A stretch of DNA of 64,000 nucleotides, taken from Spirosoma spitsbergense DSM 19989. Lineage in GTDB: Bacteria > Bacteroidota > Bacteroidia > Cytophagales > Spirosomataceae. Below, in pieces: positions 25,670-34,267 of the stretch (within the stretch, counting starts at the first letter, position 1; each line of letters starts with the position of its first letter). Below the pieces are notes generated by a model. The model did not search any database and was not told the DNA's origin. It was given only the letters and a program-made list of their open reading frames with translations. The position numbers were made by a program, and so were the translations under genes. The stretch lies in assembly GCF_000374085.1 (NCBI RefSeq), contig NZ_KB893545.1, positions 1-64,000 on the forward strand. Reading direction: 5' to 3'.

Positions 25670-26775
25670 GGGCGACCACCTAGTACATTTTTCTCCCATA
25701 ATTCGCCCAATGCGTATTCGTCAAGCCATACCGTCAGTTCCTGACTGTCAATTTTTCGAAAAACAGACTGGTTATCGGAGCGTTCAACCACGATTAAATC
25801 TTCGGGCAAAAACTGGTTAATGAGCGTCACAGATTGAGTCGAAATAATAACCTGAATTCGACTGGCTACCGATTTGATTATGGACGCTAACAAATGAATA
25901 GCGGTGGGGTGCAAGCCCAATTCGGGTTCATCAATGATAATTGTGTCGGGTGGGTGTGGTTGTAAAAGCAACGTCACCAGACATATCATCCGTAACGTGC
26001 CATCTGAAAGACTGCTGGCATTAAAGTATTCATCAGACCCCTTTTCCCGCCATTCTAAACGGATTTTGTCCGGTGATAACTCGTTGGGTTTAAGATCAAA
26101 CTGCTGAAAGAATGGTGCTACTCGTCTGATTGTGCTTTCGATTTGCTGAAAACTGGCGGGGTGCCTTTCTTTTAACTTATACAGAAAAGCGGCCAGATTA
26201 GAGGCATCCTCCCGAAGCTCTCGATTATCATTTACGTCCCCAATTTGCTTAACTCTGGCGGAGTCGCTGGTATCGTGAAAATGATACAACCTAAGCCCTT
26301 TGAACGCGTTGATTATGTAGTGGGATATTCCCTGGGGACCGCCAATACCGCGATCAGTTCGGTTATAATCAAATAATTGCGTTTCTGTTTTTCCCTCACC
26401 TAGAGGATAGCGCGACCAGTTACCAATTCCTTTATCAAAACCGATATGTTCTCTGGAAAAGTAAAGACGGTCTTCTACATCAGGTTCCAGCGTGAACGAA
26501 TAGGCATTTCTGTAAGAGCCATTGCTGAATATAATCTCCGATGATACTTGTTGGGAGACTTTCCGCCCAAAATAAAGTAAGCTATTTGCTCCACCGTTCC
26601 GAGCCACATAAACCGATAAGTTTTGATTGATAATTCGATTAAGTAGCTTAAAATAAGATATGAGATTGCTCTTACCAACACCGTTACCACCAATCATGAT
26701 GTTGATCTGACCAAAGGTCAGGTCTAATTCACGAATGGATTTATAGTTAGTCAGCTTGATACGCTCAATGTTCAC
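25666..26775 (-). CDS. OLD-like / AAA15-21 family ATPase
   Basis: 369 residues if it starts at the GTG at 26773-26775 (MNIERIKLTNYKSIRELDLTFG), which fits the usual beginning of this family. An in-frame TTG at 26821-26823 would add 16 residues. The Walker A is IMIGGNGVGKSNLISYF. The ABC-type signature region is ASSLSDGTLRMICLVTLLLQ, and Walker B plus D-loop is TIIIDEPELGLHPTAIHLLA, followed by the switch IQVIISTQSVTLINQF. The head domain is that of RecF/SMC-like ATPases found in OLD, Gabija and PARIS-type systems. It is followed with a 4-bp overlap by a DUF4276 gene. The pair lies between a broken and an intact tRNA-Val. Confidence 0.88.
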   Translation of the reverse strand: MNIERIKLTNYKSIRELDLTFGQINIMIGGNGVGKSNLISYFKLLNRIINQNLSVYVARNGGANSLLYFGRKVSQQVSSEIIFSNGSYRNAYSFTLEPDVEDRLYFSREHIGFDKGIGNWSRYPLGEGKTETQLFDYNRTDRGIGGPQGISHYIINAFKGLRLYHFHDTSDSARVKQIGDVNDNRELREDASNLAAFLYKLKERHPASFQQIESTIRRVAPFFQQFDLKPNELSPDKIRLEWREKGSDEYFNASSLSDGTLRMICLVTLLLQPHPPDTIIIDEPELGLHPTAIHLLASIIKSVASRIQVIISTQSVTLINQFLPEDLIVVERSDNQSVFRKIDSQELTVWLDEYALGELWEKNVLGGRP

Positions 26776-26876
26776 TTTGTGTTCTATCTGTATGAGTTGT
26801 GAATATACGGTACACCCGGACAAAATGCGACTTTATCAGAAACTTACAAAGGTGATGGACAGGCTTACGAAACAAA

Positions 26877-26911
26877 AAGGCCCTTAAAAACGGGTTGTTT
26901 TCAAGGGCCTT
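26877..26911 (-). terminator. Terminator after tRNA-Val
   Basis: AAGGCCCTT at 26877-26885 pairs with AAGGGCCTT at 26903-26911, just past the 3' end of the minus-strand tRNA. Confidence 0.75.
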
Positions 26912-26913
26912 AG

Positions 26914-26988
26914 TAGGAAGTAGCGGGCTCGAACCGCTGACCTCTGCTCTGTCAAAGCAGCGCTCTGAACCAACTGAGCTAACCTCCT
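26914..26988 (-). tRNA. tRNA-Val (anticodon GAC)
   Basis: A complete cloverleaf can be drawn. The acceptor stem is AGGAGGT with ACTTCCT (one G-T pair), the D-stem GCTC/GAGC, the anticodon stem CTGCT/AGCAG with loop TTGACAG (GAC), and the T-stem AGCGG/CCGCT with loop TTCGAGC. The discriminator base is A and CCA is not encoded. A hairpin terminator follows directly. A degenerate partner copy lies 2.0 kb downstream at 24902-24966. Confidence 0.95.
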
Positions 26989-27065
26989 TTGTTCCCTGGA
27001 AAGCGTCAGTGACCGCTTCCGTGTATGAAAACTGCCATCACTAACGCCTTCCGGGGAGTACAAAT

Positions 27066-28379
27066 TTAGGAAACTTCGGCGGCTTCCAAATGCTGTCCGT
27101 AAACTTTTTGCGAAGGAATGCGCCACAACAGAACGAACCCGATGATAAACAGCACCAACAGACCCAGCACACTATTTCGCATGCTGCCGGTGAGTTGTTC
27201 GATCAGTCCATACACCAGCGTTCCCAGTACGATAGACATCTTTTCGGTCACGTCGTAGAAGCTGAAATAGGAAGCGGTGTCGGTGGTGGCAGGGATGAGC
27301 TTGGAGTACGTGGAGCGTGACAGCGACTGAATTCCGCCCATGACCAGCCCCACCACGGCCGCCAGCCCGAAAAACTGCGATTCGGTCTGCACGAAATAAG
27401 CACCGGCACAAATGCCAATCCAGATGACAACGGCTACCATCAGGGCGTAGGTATTCCCGATTCGTTCGGAGAGCCGCGAGAAACCGTACGCCCCTGGTAT
27501 CGCTACCAGCTGAATGAGCAGAATGGTGATAATCAGACTCTGGCCGGGGAGTTTCAACTCGTCACTCCCGAAAATAGTGGCCACGTACATCACTGTTTGC
27601 ACGGCCATGTTGTACACGAAAAACGCCACCAGAAACCGCTTGGCCAGGGGTTGCTCCTGTAATTGGCCCCAGACCTGTCGCAACTCCTTAAAGCCGTTCA
27701 GCAGGTAGTTGCCCGTTTGCTGCCCGGTTTTTTTGATTCCGTTGGGAAGGCGGCTGAACGGGATTTGGGCGAAACCAATCCACCACAATCCTACCGTCAG
27801 AAACGCGATTCGGGAAGCCATCGCTTCGGAAATATTGCCGAACCAGTCGCGTTTGAGAATCACCAGCAGGTTGAACACCATGAGCAGTACACTGCCCAGA
27901 TACCCCATCGAAAAGCCCCGCGCACTCACCCGGTCATACTGGTCTTCGGTGGCAATATCGGGCAGGTATGAGTTGTAAAAGACGATACTGCCGCTCCAGC
28001 CAATGAGGCTGACCCAGAAGCAGATAATGGCAAACGTAGTGGTTTCTTTAGTGAAAAAATACAGCAGACTGCAACTGATGGCTCCCGTATAACAGAAGGC
28101 TTTCATGAAGGCTTTCTTGCGTCCGCTGTAATCGGCAATGGCCGTACAGATGGGCGAAAGCAGAGCCGTAAACAGGAAAGCCGCCGAGATGGTGTAGGAG
28201 AACAAAACCGAATTTTTGATACTCAGGCCCAGAAAATTAATGATCGGACCACCCGTTTCGTTCAGGGCCGTTGCCGAGAAATAGACCGGGAAAATACTCG
28301 ATACAATAACGAGCGAATGAACCGAATTGGCCCAGTCGTAAAAGGCCCAGGCCGTGAGGGTGCAGGGAACGTTTTTCAA
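27066..28379 (-). CDS. UMF1-type major facilitator superfamily transporter
   Basis: 437 residues with about twelve hydrophobic segments. The N-terminus has the AWAFYDWANSVHSLVIVSS motif typical of the UMF1 (Atg22-like) group. Helix 4-5 has the MFS-like GRKKAFMKAFCYTGAIS region, and the second half contains VVGLVMGGIQSLSRSTYSKL. Substrates of bacterial UMF1 proteins are not established. It is the last gene of a minus-strand row (lipoprotein, alpha/beta hydrolase, transporter), separated from the hydrolase by a short repeat-rich hairpin. Confidence 0.88.
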   Translation of the reverse strand: MKNVPCTLTAWAFYDWANSVHSLVIVSSIFPVYFSATALNETGGPIINFLGLSIKNSVLFSYTISAAFLFTALLSPICTAIADYSGRKKAFMKAFCYTGAISCSLLYFFTKETTTFAIICFWVSLIGWSGSIVFYNSYLPDIATEDQYDRVSARGFSMGYLGSVLLMVFNLLVILKRDWFGNISEAMASRIAFLTVGLWWIGFAQIPFSRLPNGIKKTGQQTGNYLLNGFKELRQVWGQLQEQPLAKRFLVAFFVYNMAVQTVMYVATIFGSDELKLPGQSLIITILLIQLVAIPGAYGFSRLSERIGNTYALMVAVVIWIGICAGAYFVQTESQFFGLAAVVGLVMGGIQSLSRSTYSKLIPATTDTASYFSFYDVTEKMSIVLGTLVYGLIEQLTGSMRNSVLGLLVLFIIGFVLLWRIPSQKVYGQHLEAAEVS

Positions 28380-28380
28380 G

Positions 28381-28456
28381 CGTGAATGAGTGAGTTAATG
28401 GATGAGCGAATGAGGTAGGGCGGCCTAAATTATTCACTCATCCGCTCATTCGCTAA
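28381..28456. repeat. GAATGAGT-type intergenic hairpin repeat, locus 1
   Basis: The left arm (GTGAATGAGTGAGTTAATGG, then ATGAGCGAATGAG) and the right arm (TTCACTCATCCGCTCATTCG, then CTAATTCACTCA) form an imperfect inverted repeat made of degenerate 8-mers. The end of the hydrolase gene runs into it, so the last residues SELANERMSE are encoded by repeat DNA. Similar repeats lie at 29335-29396 and 61530-61579. Confidence 0.7.
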
Positions 28457-29329
28457 TTCACTCAGTAGAAAATGGAGGACCACCTTCGTAAAGGCATGAT
28501 TCGAGTCGCCTGCTACCATGTGGCCGGCATCCGCTACGCTCACACTCTGTGCGTTCGGTACGGCATCCAGAAATTCGGCCATCACCTTCTCGCTTACCAC
28601 GTCGCTGATACCCCCGCGCACGATGAGCGTGGGGACGGTAAGGGCGCGGGCCGCCCGATAGAGCCGATCGGCATTTTGACTTTGCTTCGCAGGCTCGTTG
28701 ATGTGTTGCCACACGGCCAGCATGGCTGGATCCCAGTGCCAGTAGTAGCGCATGGTGCCGGCAGGGCTTTTTCGCAGCCGCAGATTTTTTTCCAGTCGGC
28801 GGTGGCCGGAGGGACGTGCCGGGGGGGCGCTCGACCGGTGGGGGAGGTAAGCGGCCACGGCTTCGGATGCTTCCTCCAAACTGGCAAACCCATCCTGATT
28901 GCGGCTCATGAAGGCAAAAATCCGCTCAATGCCTTTCTGTTCCGCGCGTGGGGCAATGTCTACCAGTACGACAGCCGAACAGATTGACTCCGTGCCCGGT
29001 GCCCGTTCGCCCGCGGCAATCAGGGCCGTCATACCACCCATCGATGCACCGACGAGCGCGGGTTTCTGATCCAGTTGTGCACAAATGGCCCGCAAATCAC
29101 TGGCCAGGTATTCGATGCCATAGTGTTCCTTTACCGACCAGTCGCTGTCGCCGTGCCCCCGTGCGTCGGGTGCGATGACATACCAGCCCGCGTCTGCCAG
29201 CCATCGGCCCGTATCGCCCCACGAATGGCGCGTTTGCCCGCCCCCGTGCAGGAGCAAAACGGGCGGGTTGGCTGGGTCGCCCCAGGCATCGGCAGTGATA
29301 AGAAAGCCCGGTTCGGTTTCAAATTGCAT
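28430..29329 (-). CDS. Alpha/beta-fold hydrolase
   Basis: 299 residues from the ATG at 29327-29329. The longer in-frame extension is encoded by a hairpin repeat and is not native. The oxyanion motif is VLLLHGGGQTRHSWG, the nucleophile elbow ALVGASMGGMTALIAAGE (Ser of GASMG), a late acid region LIVRGGISDVVSEKVM, and the catalytic His is in SVADAGHMVAGDSNHAF. All triad positions are present. The substrate is unknown; epoxide-hydrolase-like or ester hydrolase activity is possible. Co-directional with a lipoprotein gene upstream (66-bp gap) and a UMF1 transporter downstream (50-bp gap). Confidence 0.9.
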   Translation of the reverse strand: MQFETEPGFLITADAWGDPANPPVLLLHGGGQTRHSWGDTGRWLADAGWYVIAPDARGHGDSDWSVKEHYGIEYLASDLRAICAQLDQKPALVGASMGGMTALIAAGERAPGTESICSAVVLVDIAPRAEQKGIERIFAFMSRNQDGFASLEEASEAVAAYLPHRSSAPPARPSGHRRLEKNLRLRKSPAGTMRYYWHWDPAMLAVWQHINEPAKQSQNADRLYRAARALTVPTLIVRGGISDVVSEKVMAEFLDAVPNAQSVSVADAGHMVAGDSNHAFTKVVLHFLLSELANERMSE

Positions 29330-29334
29330 AAGCC

Positions 29335-29396
29335 AAAGAGCGAAAGAGTGAATGAGTGAATGATGCGTCAGCAATTCGCTCATTCGCTCTTTCACC
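29335..29396. repeat. GAATGAGT-type intergenic hairpin repeat, locus 2
   Basis: AGCGAAAGAGTGAATGAGTG on the left can pair through several G-U contacts with ATTCGCTCATTCGCTCTTTC on the right. It fills the gap between the lipoprotein stop and the hydrolase start. Confidence 0.7.
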
Positions 29397-29854
29397 TATA
29401 AAGTGGGGTCAAACTCCAGATTAATATCGGTCGTGGTGCCATCGACCGGGGCACGCTGGCGCAGGACCAGCTTGTTCTTGTTCAGCATGACGATGGGGAA
29501 GTTTCCTTTGAATCCCGATACATCAACATCGATGGATTGAAAATCAGTTGCCAGCGTCCAGGTGCCCCCGTTGATAACGGAGTTGGATTGCCGGGGGTCG
29601 AGGGCGCGGACGGTGCCGTTGTTCCGGAACTGCATGTTCAGGTCATACAACACCTGCGTGGCCAGATTCAAACGGCTTTTGTTGATTTCTACGCCATTGG
29701 GCGTCGATACGCGCACGGTGCGCCAGTTGTTGGCTACCAGCAGATCGGTCTGCGAAGCTGCGGTAGGAACGGGAGTAGTGCCATCGTCTTTCTTGCAACA
29801 AGTGAGCACCGTCGATAGAATAGCTGACAACAGGAAAAGTCGGATAGGTTTCAT
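29396..29854 (-). CDS. Lipocalin-like lipoprotein
   Basis: 152 residues with a lipoprotein signal (LFLLSAILSTVLTCCKKDDG, lipobox LTC-C). After a short polar linker, LLVANNWRTVRVSTPNGVE, then MQFRNNGTVRALD and GGTWTLATDFQSIDV give the W..T..G pattern of small lipocalin-like beta barrels common in Bacteroidota. It ends in NLEFDPTL. It is probably outer-membrane or periplasm-anchored, and the ligand is unknown. First gene of the minus-strand row with the hydrolase and transporter. Confidence 0.8.
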   Translation of the reverse strand: MKPIRLFLLSAILSTVLTCCKKDDGTTPVPTAASQTDLLVANNWRTVRVSTPNGVEINKSRLNLATQVLYDLNMQFRNNGTVRALDPRQSNSVINGGTWTLATDFQSIDVDVSGFKGNFPIVMLNKNKLVLRQRAPVDGTTTDINLEFDPTL

Positions 29855-29954
29855 AGTACGATAACGCCGTTTTGGCGTACTGGTTTAGATGAATAACGGG
29901 AACCGGTTCCCGATTCGTTTAGCAACCGGGCCACGTTGCAGCCCTAAAATTCCG

Positions 29955-29962
29955 TAGTTTTG
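29955..29962 (+). promoter_or_regulatory. Bacteroidota -7 element (TAGTTTTG)
   Basis: TAGTTTTG at 29955-29962 fits the TAnnTTTG consensus, with a TTG 16 bp upstream at 29936-29938. A TTG start at 29960 would lie inside the -7 element, so the ATG at 29978 is preferred for the gene that follows. Confidence 0.6.
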
Positions 29963-29977
29963 GCCAAATTTCAAGCA

Positions 29978-31624
29978 ATGCGGGTTTCCTCTGGCATTTT
30001 CTTTATCGGTTTCATCCCGTGCTGGCTGCTGCTAACTAGCACGACTGCGGCCCAGCAGCAGTGCGCCGACCGGCTGAATTTCACGCCCGTTAACCAGCCG
30101 AACCTGATTGAATGGAGCAAGTTCCCCGACTTCACCCTCCCGTTTCCCGTCATCTACGGTGGCCCCCGCTTCACCGATAGTCAGGCGAGTCCGTTGCGGC
30201 ATGGGTTTAGTCATCTGGTCGATGTGAAGGACAGTGAGTTTGGGTCGCTGGTGAAGGCCAGTCAGCGGGCGGTGGTCTACTACGGCGTAGTGACCGGCCT
30301 GAACCAACCCTGGGGCGATATTGAAAGCCCCTGGGGAAACGACCTGAACGCCTACCGGGTCAAATGGGACCAGTTTTTATCGGGCCTTGCGGGTGGACAG
30401 AAAAACGCGGCTGGCCTGTACGTATTGCCTGTTAGTCGGTTCGCGCTGGATATCGAACGATTTCTGGAAACTGATAGCCGGATTCTGAAGCTAAAAACCG
30501 ACACCCGCGTACCGGCGCAATACCGAACCCTTACCGACGCTGATTTTGTGGCGGCCTACAAAAAGGCGATGCGCAACCTCTACGCCGAGGCTATTCGCTA
30601 CATGAGGCAACACGCCGACTTTACCAATGTCAGCATGACCAGTTACGCCGATACGCCCGTACTGAACACCTACCTGAATGTACCTACGTTTAGCTGGGCT
30701 GACTGGACGACAAACCTCAGCCGAACGAACTATATGGTGCAGGATTCCGTGGGGCGGGGCATCGGCGGACCGTATTACGAGCAACTCGATGCGCTGTCGC
30801 CGTCGGATTACTATTACTACGATTACCCGAATCCACTGGCACCCGATTACCTGGCCTATCTGCTGTTTCATGTGGAGGTAAACCGGGCCTGGAGCAGCAA
30901 GCCGGTGGTGCCCTGGGTTTGGTTACGCTACCACGACAGCTCGACCAGTTACCCTAATTTCATTCAACCGTTCATGGCGGAGGCCACCGCTATCTTTCCG
31001 TTCTTTTCAGGCGCATCGGGCCTGTGGCTCTGGGAAAACCCAACCCTGGCACCCAACCGCACGGATAACTACGCCACCTACGAGTATTTCACGCATGGCC
31101 TGTACCGGCTGTCGCGCTTTGCCGATATGTTTCAGGGAGCGTACGAACGGGTGATCGAAACCCCGGCCCGTGATCTGATGGACAAACAACTGCCCGTTTG
31201 GCGGGGGGTGGTGAAGGACAATAAAATCCTCATTGCCGCCCAGAATCCCTATGCCGCCGACGGGCAGAAAACCAGCCTTACGGTGCGCTACAAAGGTTGG
31301 CAGCAGGTGATTGAACTGACGGGTCGGGAGGTATATCTGTGCCGGGTCGATATGGGAACCGTGACCGCTACGGAACCCGAACTGGCCGACGTATCAGTCT
31401 ATCCCAATCCGACTCAAAGCACGCTGTTGGTGTCATTCGGGCAACTTCCCACCCGCTCAACGACGCTGACGTTGCTAAACACAAACGGTCAGCCGGTAGT
31501 TATAAAACGGGTCGACCGTGCCAAACAATCCATTGATGTGGGCCATCTGCCCGTTGGTTTGTACGTGCTCCAGATTCAGAACGAAACCGGAATCCAGACG
31601 AAAAAAATATTGATTACACACTGA
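29978..31624 (+). CDS. Secreted T9SS-sorted protein of unknown function
   Basis: 548 residues from the ATG at 29978. The signal peptide is SSGIFFIGFIPCWLLLTST, cleaved near TAAQQ. The body of about 440 residues is rich in aromatic residues and has blocks such as LDIERFLETDSRILKL, SMTSYADTPVLNTYLN and KPVVPWVWLRYHDSS, suggesting a TIM-barrel-like glycan-active or binding fold, but I cannot name a family. The C-terminal 80 residues (DVSVYPNPTQSTLLVSFGQL, GLYVLQIQNETG, KKILITH) form a type A T9SS sorting domain, so the protein is secreted or surface-anchored. It has its own promoter. Confidence 0.85.
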   Translation: MRVSSGIFFIGFIPCWLLLTSTTAAQQQCADRLNFTPVNQPNLIEWSKFPDFTLPFPVIYGGPRFTDSQASPLRHGFSHLVDVKDSEFGSLVKASQRAVVYYGVVTGLNQPWGDIESPWGNDLNAYRVKWDQFLSGLAGGQKNAAGLYVLPVSRFALDIERFLETDSRILKLKTDTRVPAQYRTLTDADFVAAYKKAMRNLYAEAIRYMRQHADFTNVSMTSYADTPVLNTYLNVPTFSWADWTTNLSRTNYMVQDSVGRGIGGPYYEQLDALSPSDYYYYDYPNPLAPDYLAYLLFHVEVNRAWSSKPVVPWVWLRYHDSSTSYPNFIQPFMAEATAIFPFFSGASGLWLWENPTLAPNRTDNYATYEYFTHGLYRLSRFADMFQGAYERVIETPARDLMDKQLPVWRGVVKDNKILIAAQNPYAADGQKTSLTVRYKGWQQVIELTGREVYLCRVDMGTVTATEPELADVSVYPNPTQSTLLVSFGQLPTRSTTLTLLNTNGQPVVIKRVDRAKQSIDVGHLPVGLYVLQIQNETGIQTKKILITH

Positions 31625-31661
31625 CGGATGACGCAGTTTTATCTGTCGATTCGCCCATATA

Positions 31662-33737
31662 ATGCCGAACCAACTCCAGTACGAAACCAGCCCCTATTTA
31701 CTCCAACATGCCGAAAACCCCGTCGACTGGTACCCGTGGGGCGACGAAGCCCTCGGTCGGGCCATGGCGGAAGACAAACCCATTCTGGTGAGTATTGGCT
31801 ATTCGGCCTGCCACTGGTGCCACGTGATGGAACGCGAGTCGTTCGAGAAGGAATCCGTAGCACGGGTAATGAACGAGCATTTCATTTGCATCAAAGTAGA
31901 CCGCGAAGAACGCCCCGATGTGGATGCCATTTACATGGATGCCGTACAGGCGATGGGCGTTCAGGGCGGCTGGCCGCTCAACGTATTTTTGATGCCCGAT
32001 GCCAAGCCGTTTTATGGCGTTACGTACCTGCCCCGGCCAAACTGGGTCAATCTGCTCGACAGTGTCCAGTCGGCATTTAGTGACCATCGGAACGATCTCG
32101 TCCAATCGGCGGAGGGGTTTGCACGGGAACTCAACCTGACGGATGCTGAACGGTATGGCTTATCCGAAAACGACCCGCTGTTTTCGACCGAAACCCTGGA
32201 ATCACTTTACCGCAAAGTAGCTGTGAAGGCTGATGATGAAAAGGGTGGTATGCGCCGGGCACCGAAGTTTCCAATGCCTGCCATCTGGCGATTTATGCTG
32301 CGTTATTACGACGCAACAGGAAATGAGTCGGCGTTGTATCAGGTAAAACTCACCCTCGACCGTATGGCGTTAGGCGGTATCTATGACCAGCTTGGCGGAG
32401 GGTTTGCCCGTTACTCGACGGATGGCAATTGGTTTGCGCCCCATTTCGAGAAAATGCTGTATGACAACGGCCAGCTTTTGACCCTATATTCCGAAGCGTA
32501 TAGCCTGCTGAAAAGGCCACTCTATAAGCACGTTGTTTATCAGACCATTCATTTCGCCCAGCGTGAGTTGTTAAGTCCTGAAGGTGGTTTTTATTCCGCC
32601 CTCGATGCTGACAGTGAAGGCGTGGAAGGGAAGTTTTACACCTTTACTACTCCGGAACTTCGGGAGGTATTGGGCGATGATTACGACTGGTTTGCTGACC
32701 TGTACAGTATCACCGAAGAAGGCAACTGGGAGGAGGGACACGGGAGAAATATCCTCCACCGAACCGAATCCAATGAAACCTTCGCCGAACGGATGGGCTG
32801 GACACTATCTGACCTCAGTGTACGGCTGGATGCTACCAACATCCGGCTAATGCGTATTCGTGATGAGCGCATCCGTCCGGGGCTGGATGACAAGATTTTG
32901 TGTTCCTGGAACGGGCTGATGCTGAAAGGGCTGGCTACGGCCTACCGCGTCTTTGGCGAACCGGAATTTCTGACGCTGGCCCTGCGCCTGGCATACTTCC
33001 TCCTGAAAAAGATGCGCGATAGTCGCAACGGGCGGCTTTGGCACACTTACAAGACCACCGCTGGCGGACAGGGCAGGGCCAAACAGGCTGGTTTTCTCGA
33101 CGACTACGCTGCCGTAATTGATGGCCTTCTGGCGCTCTATCAGGCTACCTTCACCGAAAACTGGCTGATGGAAGCCGACCAGTTAACGCAGTACGTGCTG
33201 GCTAATTTCAGTGACGCAACGGTAGATGACCTCACTGGCTCCGAACCGTTATTTTTCTTCACTGATAAAAACAGCGAAGAACTGATTGCCCGCAAAAAAG
33301 AACTGTTCGACAACGTGATTCCGGCTTCCAACTCCATGATGGCCGAAAACCTGTACACCCTGAGTCTGCTGCTGGAACGACCGAATTATGCTGACCGGGC
33401 AAACCGGATGCTGGGACGAATGCAACCGTTGGTCGGGGAAAATACGGATTACCTCACCAATTGGGCGGCTCAGTTGGCGTTACGTTCCCGGCCTACGGCC
33501 GAGATTGCCATCGTTGGCCCCCAGGCCGACCAGTTCCGGGCCGAACTCGAAGCTGATTTTTACCCGAACAAAGTACTCACCGGCACTTCCGACAAAAGTG
33601 AACTGCCATTGCTGCACCAACGGGGTCCCATCGACGGAAAGACGGCTATTTACGTTTGCTACAACCGCGCCTGTCAGTTGCCCGTTACTAGCGTGGCCGA
33701 CGTTTGGAAAATGCTGCGCTGGAAGGGTATTGAGTAA
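31662..33737 (+). CDS. Thioredoxin-domain protein of the YyaL/SPATA20 (DUF255) family
   Basis: 691 residues, the full family length. The N-terminal DUF255 thioredoxin fold begins [20 protein letters not shown] and contains the CxxC motif in [16 protein letters not shown] and [21 protein letters not shown] large (alpha/alpha)6-type domain follows, with [31 protein letters not shown] and [15 protein letters not shown]. The family is widespread with no firmly assigned reaction; the second half resembles N-acylglucosamine 2-epimerase or cellobiose epimerase barrels. No signal peptide, so it is cytoplasmic. It lies 37 bp after the secreted protein gene and may be co-transcribed with it. Confidence 0.92.
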   Translation: MPNQLQYETSPYLLQHAENPVDWYPWGDEALGRAMAEDKPILVSIGYSACHWCHVMERESFEKESVARVMNEHFICIKVDREERPDVDAIYMDAVQAMGVQGGWPLNVFLMPDAKPFYGVTYLPRPNWVNLLDSVQSAFSDHRNDLVQSAEGFARELNLTDAERYGLSENDPLFSTETLESLYRKVAVKADDEKGGMRRAPKFPMPAIWRFMLRYYDATGNESALYQVKLTLDRMALGGIYDQLGGGFARYSTDGNWFAPHFEKMLYDNGQLLTLYSEAYSLLKRPLYKHVVYQTIHFAQRELLSPEGGFYSALDADSEGVEGKFYTFTTPELREVLGDDYDWFADLYSITEEGNWEEGHGRNILHRTESNETFAERMGWTLSDLSVRLDATNIRLMRIRDERIRPGLDDKILCSWNGLMLKGLATAYRVFGEPEFLTLALRLAYFLLKKMRDSRNGRLWHTYKTTAGGQGRAKQAGFLDDYAAVIDGLLALYQATFTENWLMEADQLTQYVLANFSDATVDDLTGSEPLFFFTDKNSEELIARKKELFDNVIPASNSMMAENLYTLSLLLERPNYADRANRMLGRMQPLVGENTDYLTNWAAQLALRSRPTAEIAIVGPQADQFRAELEADFYPNKVLTGTSDKSELPLLHQRGPIDGKTAIYVCYNRACQLPVTSVADVWKMLRWKGIE

Positions 33738-33770
33738 CGGCCTGAGTTACTCCGTTCCCCAGGCCGTTAC
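33734..33770. terminator. Bidirectional terminator between convergent genes
   Basis: GTAACGGCCT at 33734-33743 pairs exactly with AGGCCGTTAC at 33761-33770. It includes the stop codons of the DUF255 gene (ends 33737) and yjbQ (ends 33747), serving both strands. Confidence 0.7.
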
Positions 33771-34172
33771 TATTAATCGCCGACGGCCACCGTCGTTGCG
33801 GTGTTCGCCCAGGTAAATGCCCTGCCAGGTGCCCATATTTAGCTGTCCATTCGTGATAGGTATCTGCACCGAATGCCCCAGCAAGGCTGCTTTCAGGTGG
33901 GCGGGCATGTCGTCGGATCCTTCGTAATCGTGCTGGTAATAGGGGGCGTTTTCGGGAACCGTCCTGTTGAAGAATCGTTCAAAGTCGCCCCTCACGGTCG
34001 GATCGACATTCTCATTGATAGTCAGGCTGGCCGAAGTGTGCTGAATAAATACCTGCAATACTCCCGCCTTGATCCGGCGCAGGTCCGTGAATTCCTGCTC
34101 AACGATGCGGGTAATGAGATGAAAACCCCGGGAATAAGCGGGGAGCAGAATCGTTTGTTGCCAGATTTGCAT
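33747..34172 (-). CDS. yjbQ: YjbQ family (UPF0047) protein
   Basis: 141 residues from the ATG at 34170-34172 (MQIWQQTILLPAYSRGFHLI), the normal length for the family. An upstream extension is unlike other members. Family blocks are VLQVFIQHTSASLTINENVD, DMPAHLKAALLGHSVQIPIT and GTWQGIYLGEHRNDGGRRRL. The conserved His and Glu residues sit in IQHTSAS and YLGEHR. Members have been annotated as secondary thiamine-phosphate synthases, and a minor activity of that type is reported for E. coli YjbQ. The physiological role is uncertain. Confidence 0.92.
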   Translation of the reverse strand: MQIWQQTILLPAYSRGFHLITRIVEQEFTDLRRIKAGVLQVFIQHTSASLTINENVDPTVRGDFERFFNRTVPENAPYYQHDYEGSDDMPAHLKAALLGHSVQIPITNGQLNMGTWQGIYLGEHRNDGGRRRLIVTAWGTE

Positions 34173-34267
34173 GAAGGGAGTAATGGACAATGGGATCTCT
34201 CTGAAAGGTAAATGAATAGCTATTTTACATTCTACATTGTTCATTATCCATTACTCATTCGAAGCTA

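Noticed and set aside
34183-34260. Inverted AATGGACAATG / CATTGTTCATTATCCATTA arms between yjbQ and the next gene
   Set aside because: Resembles the GAATGAGT-type hairpins in position, but the sequence is different and only one copy is seen, so it is not grouped with them.
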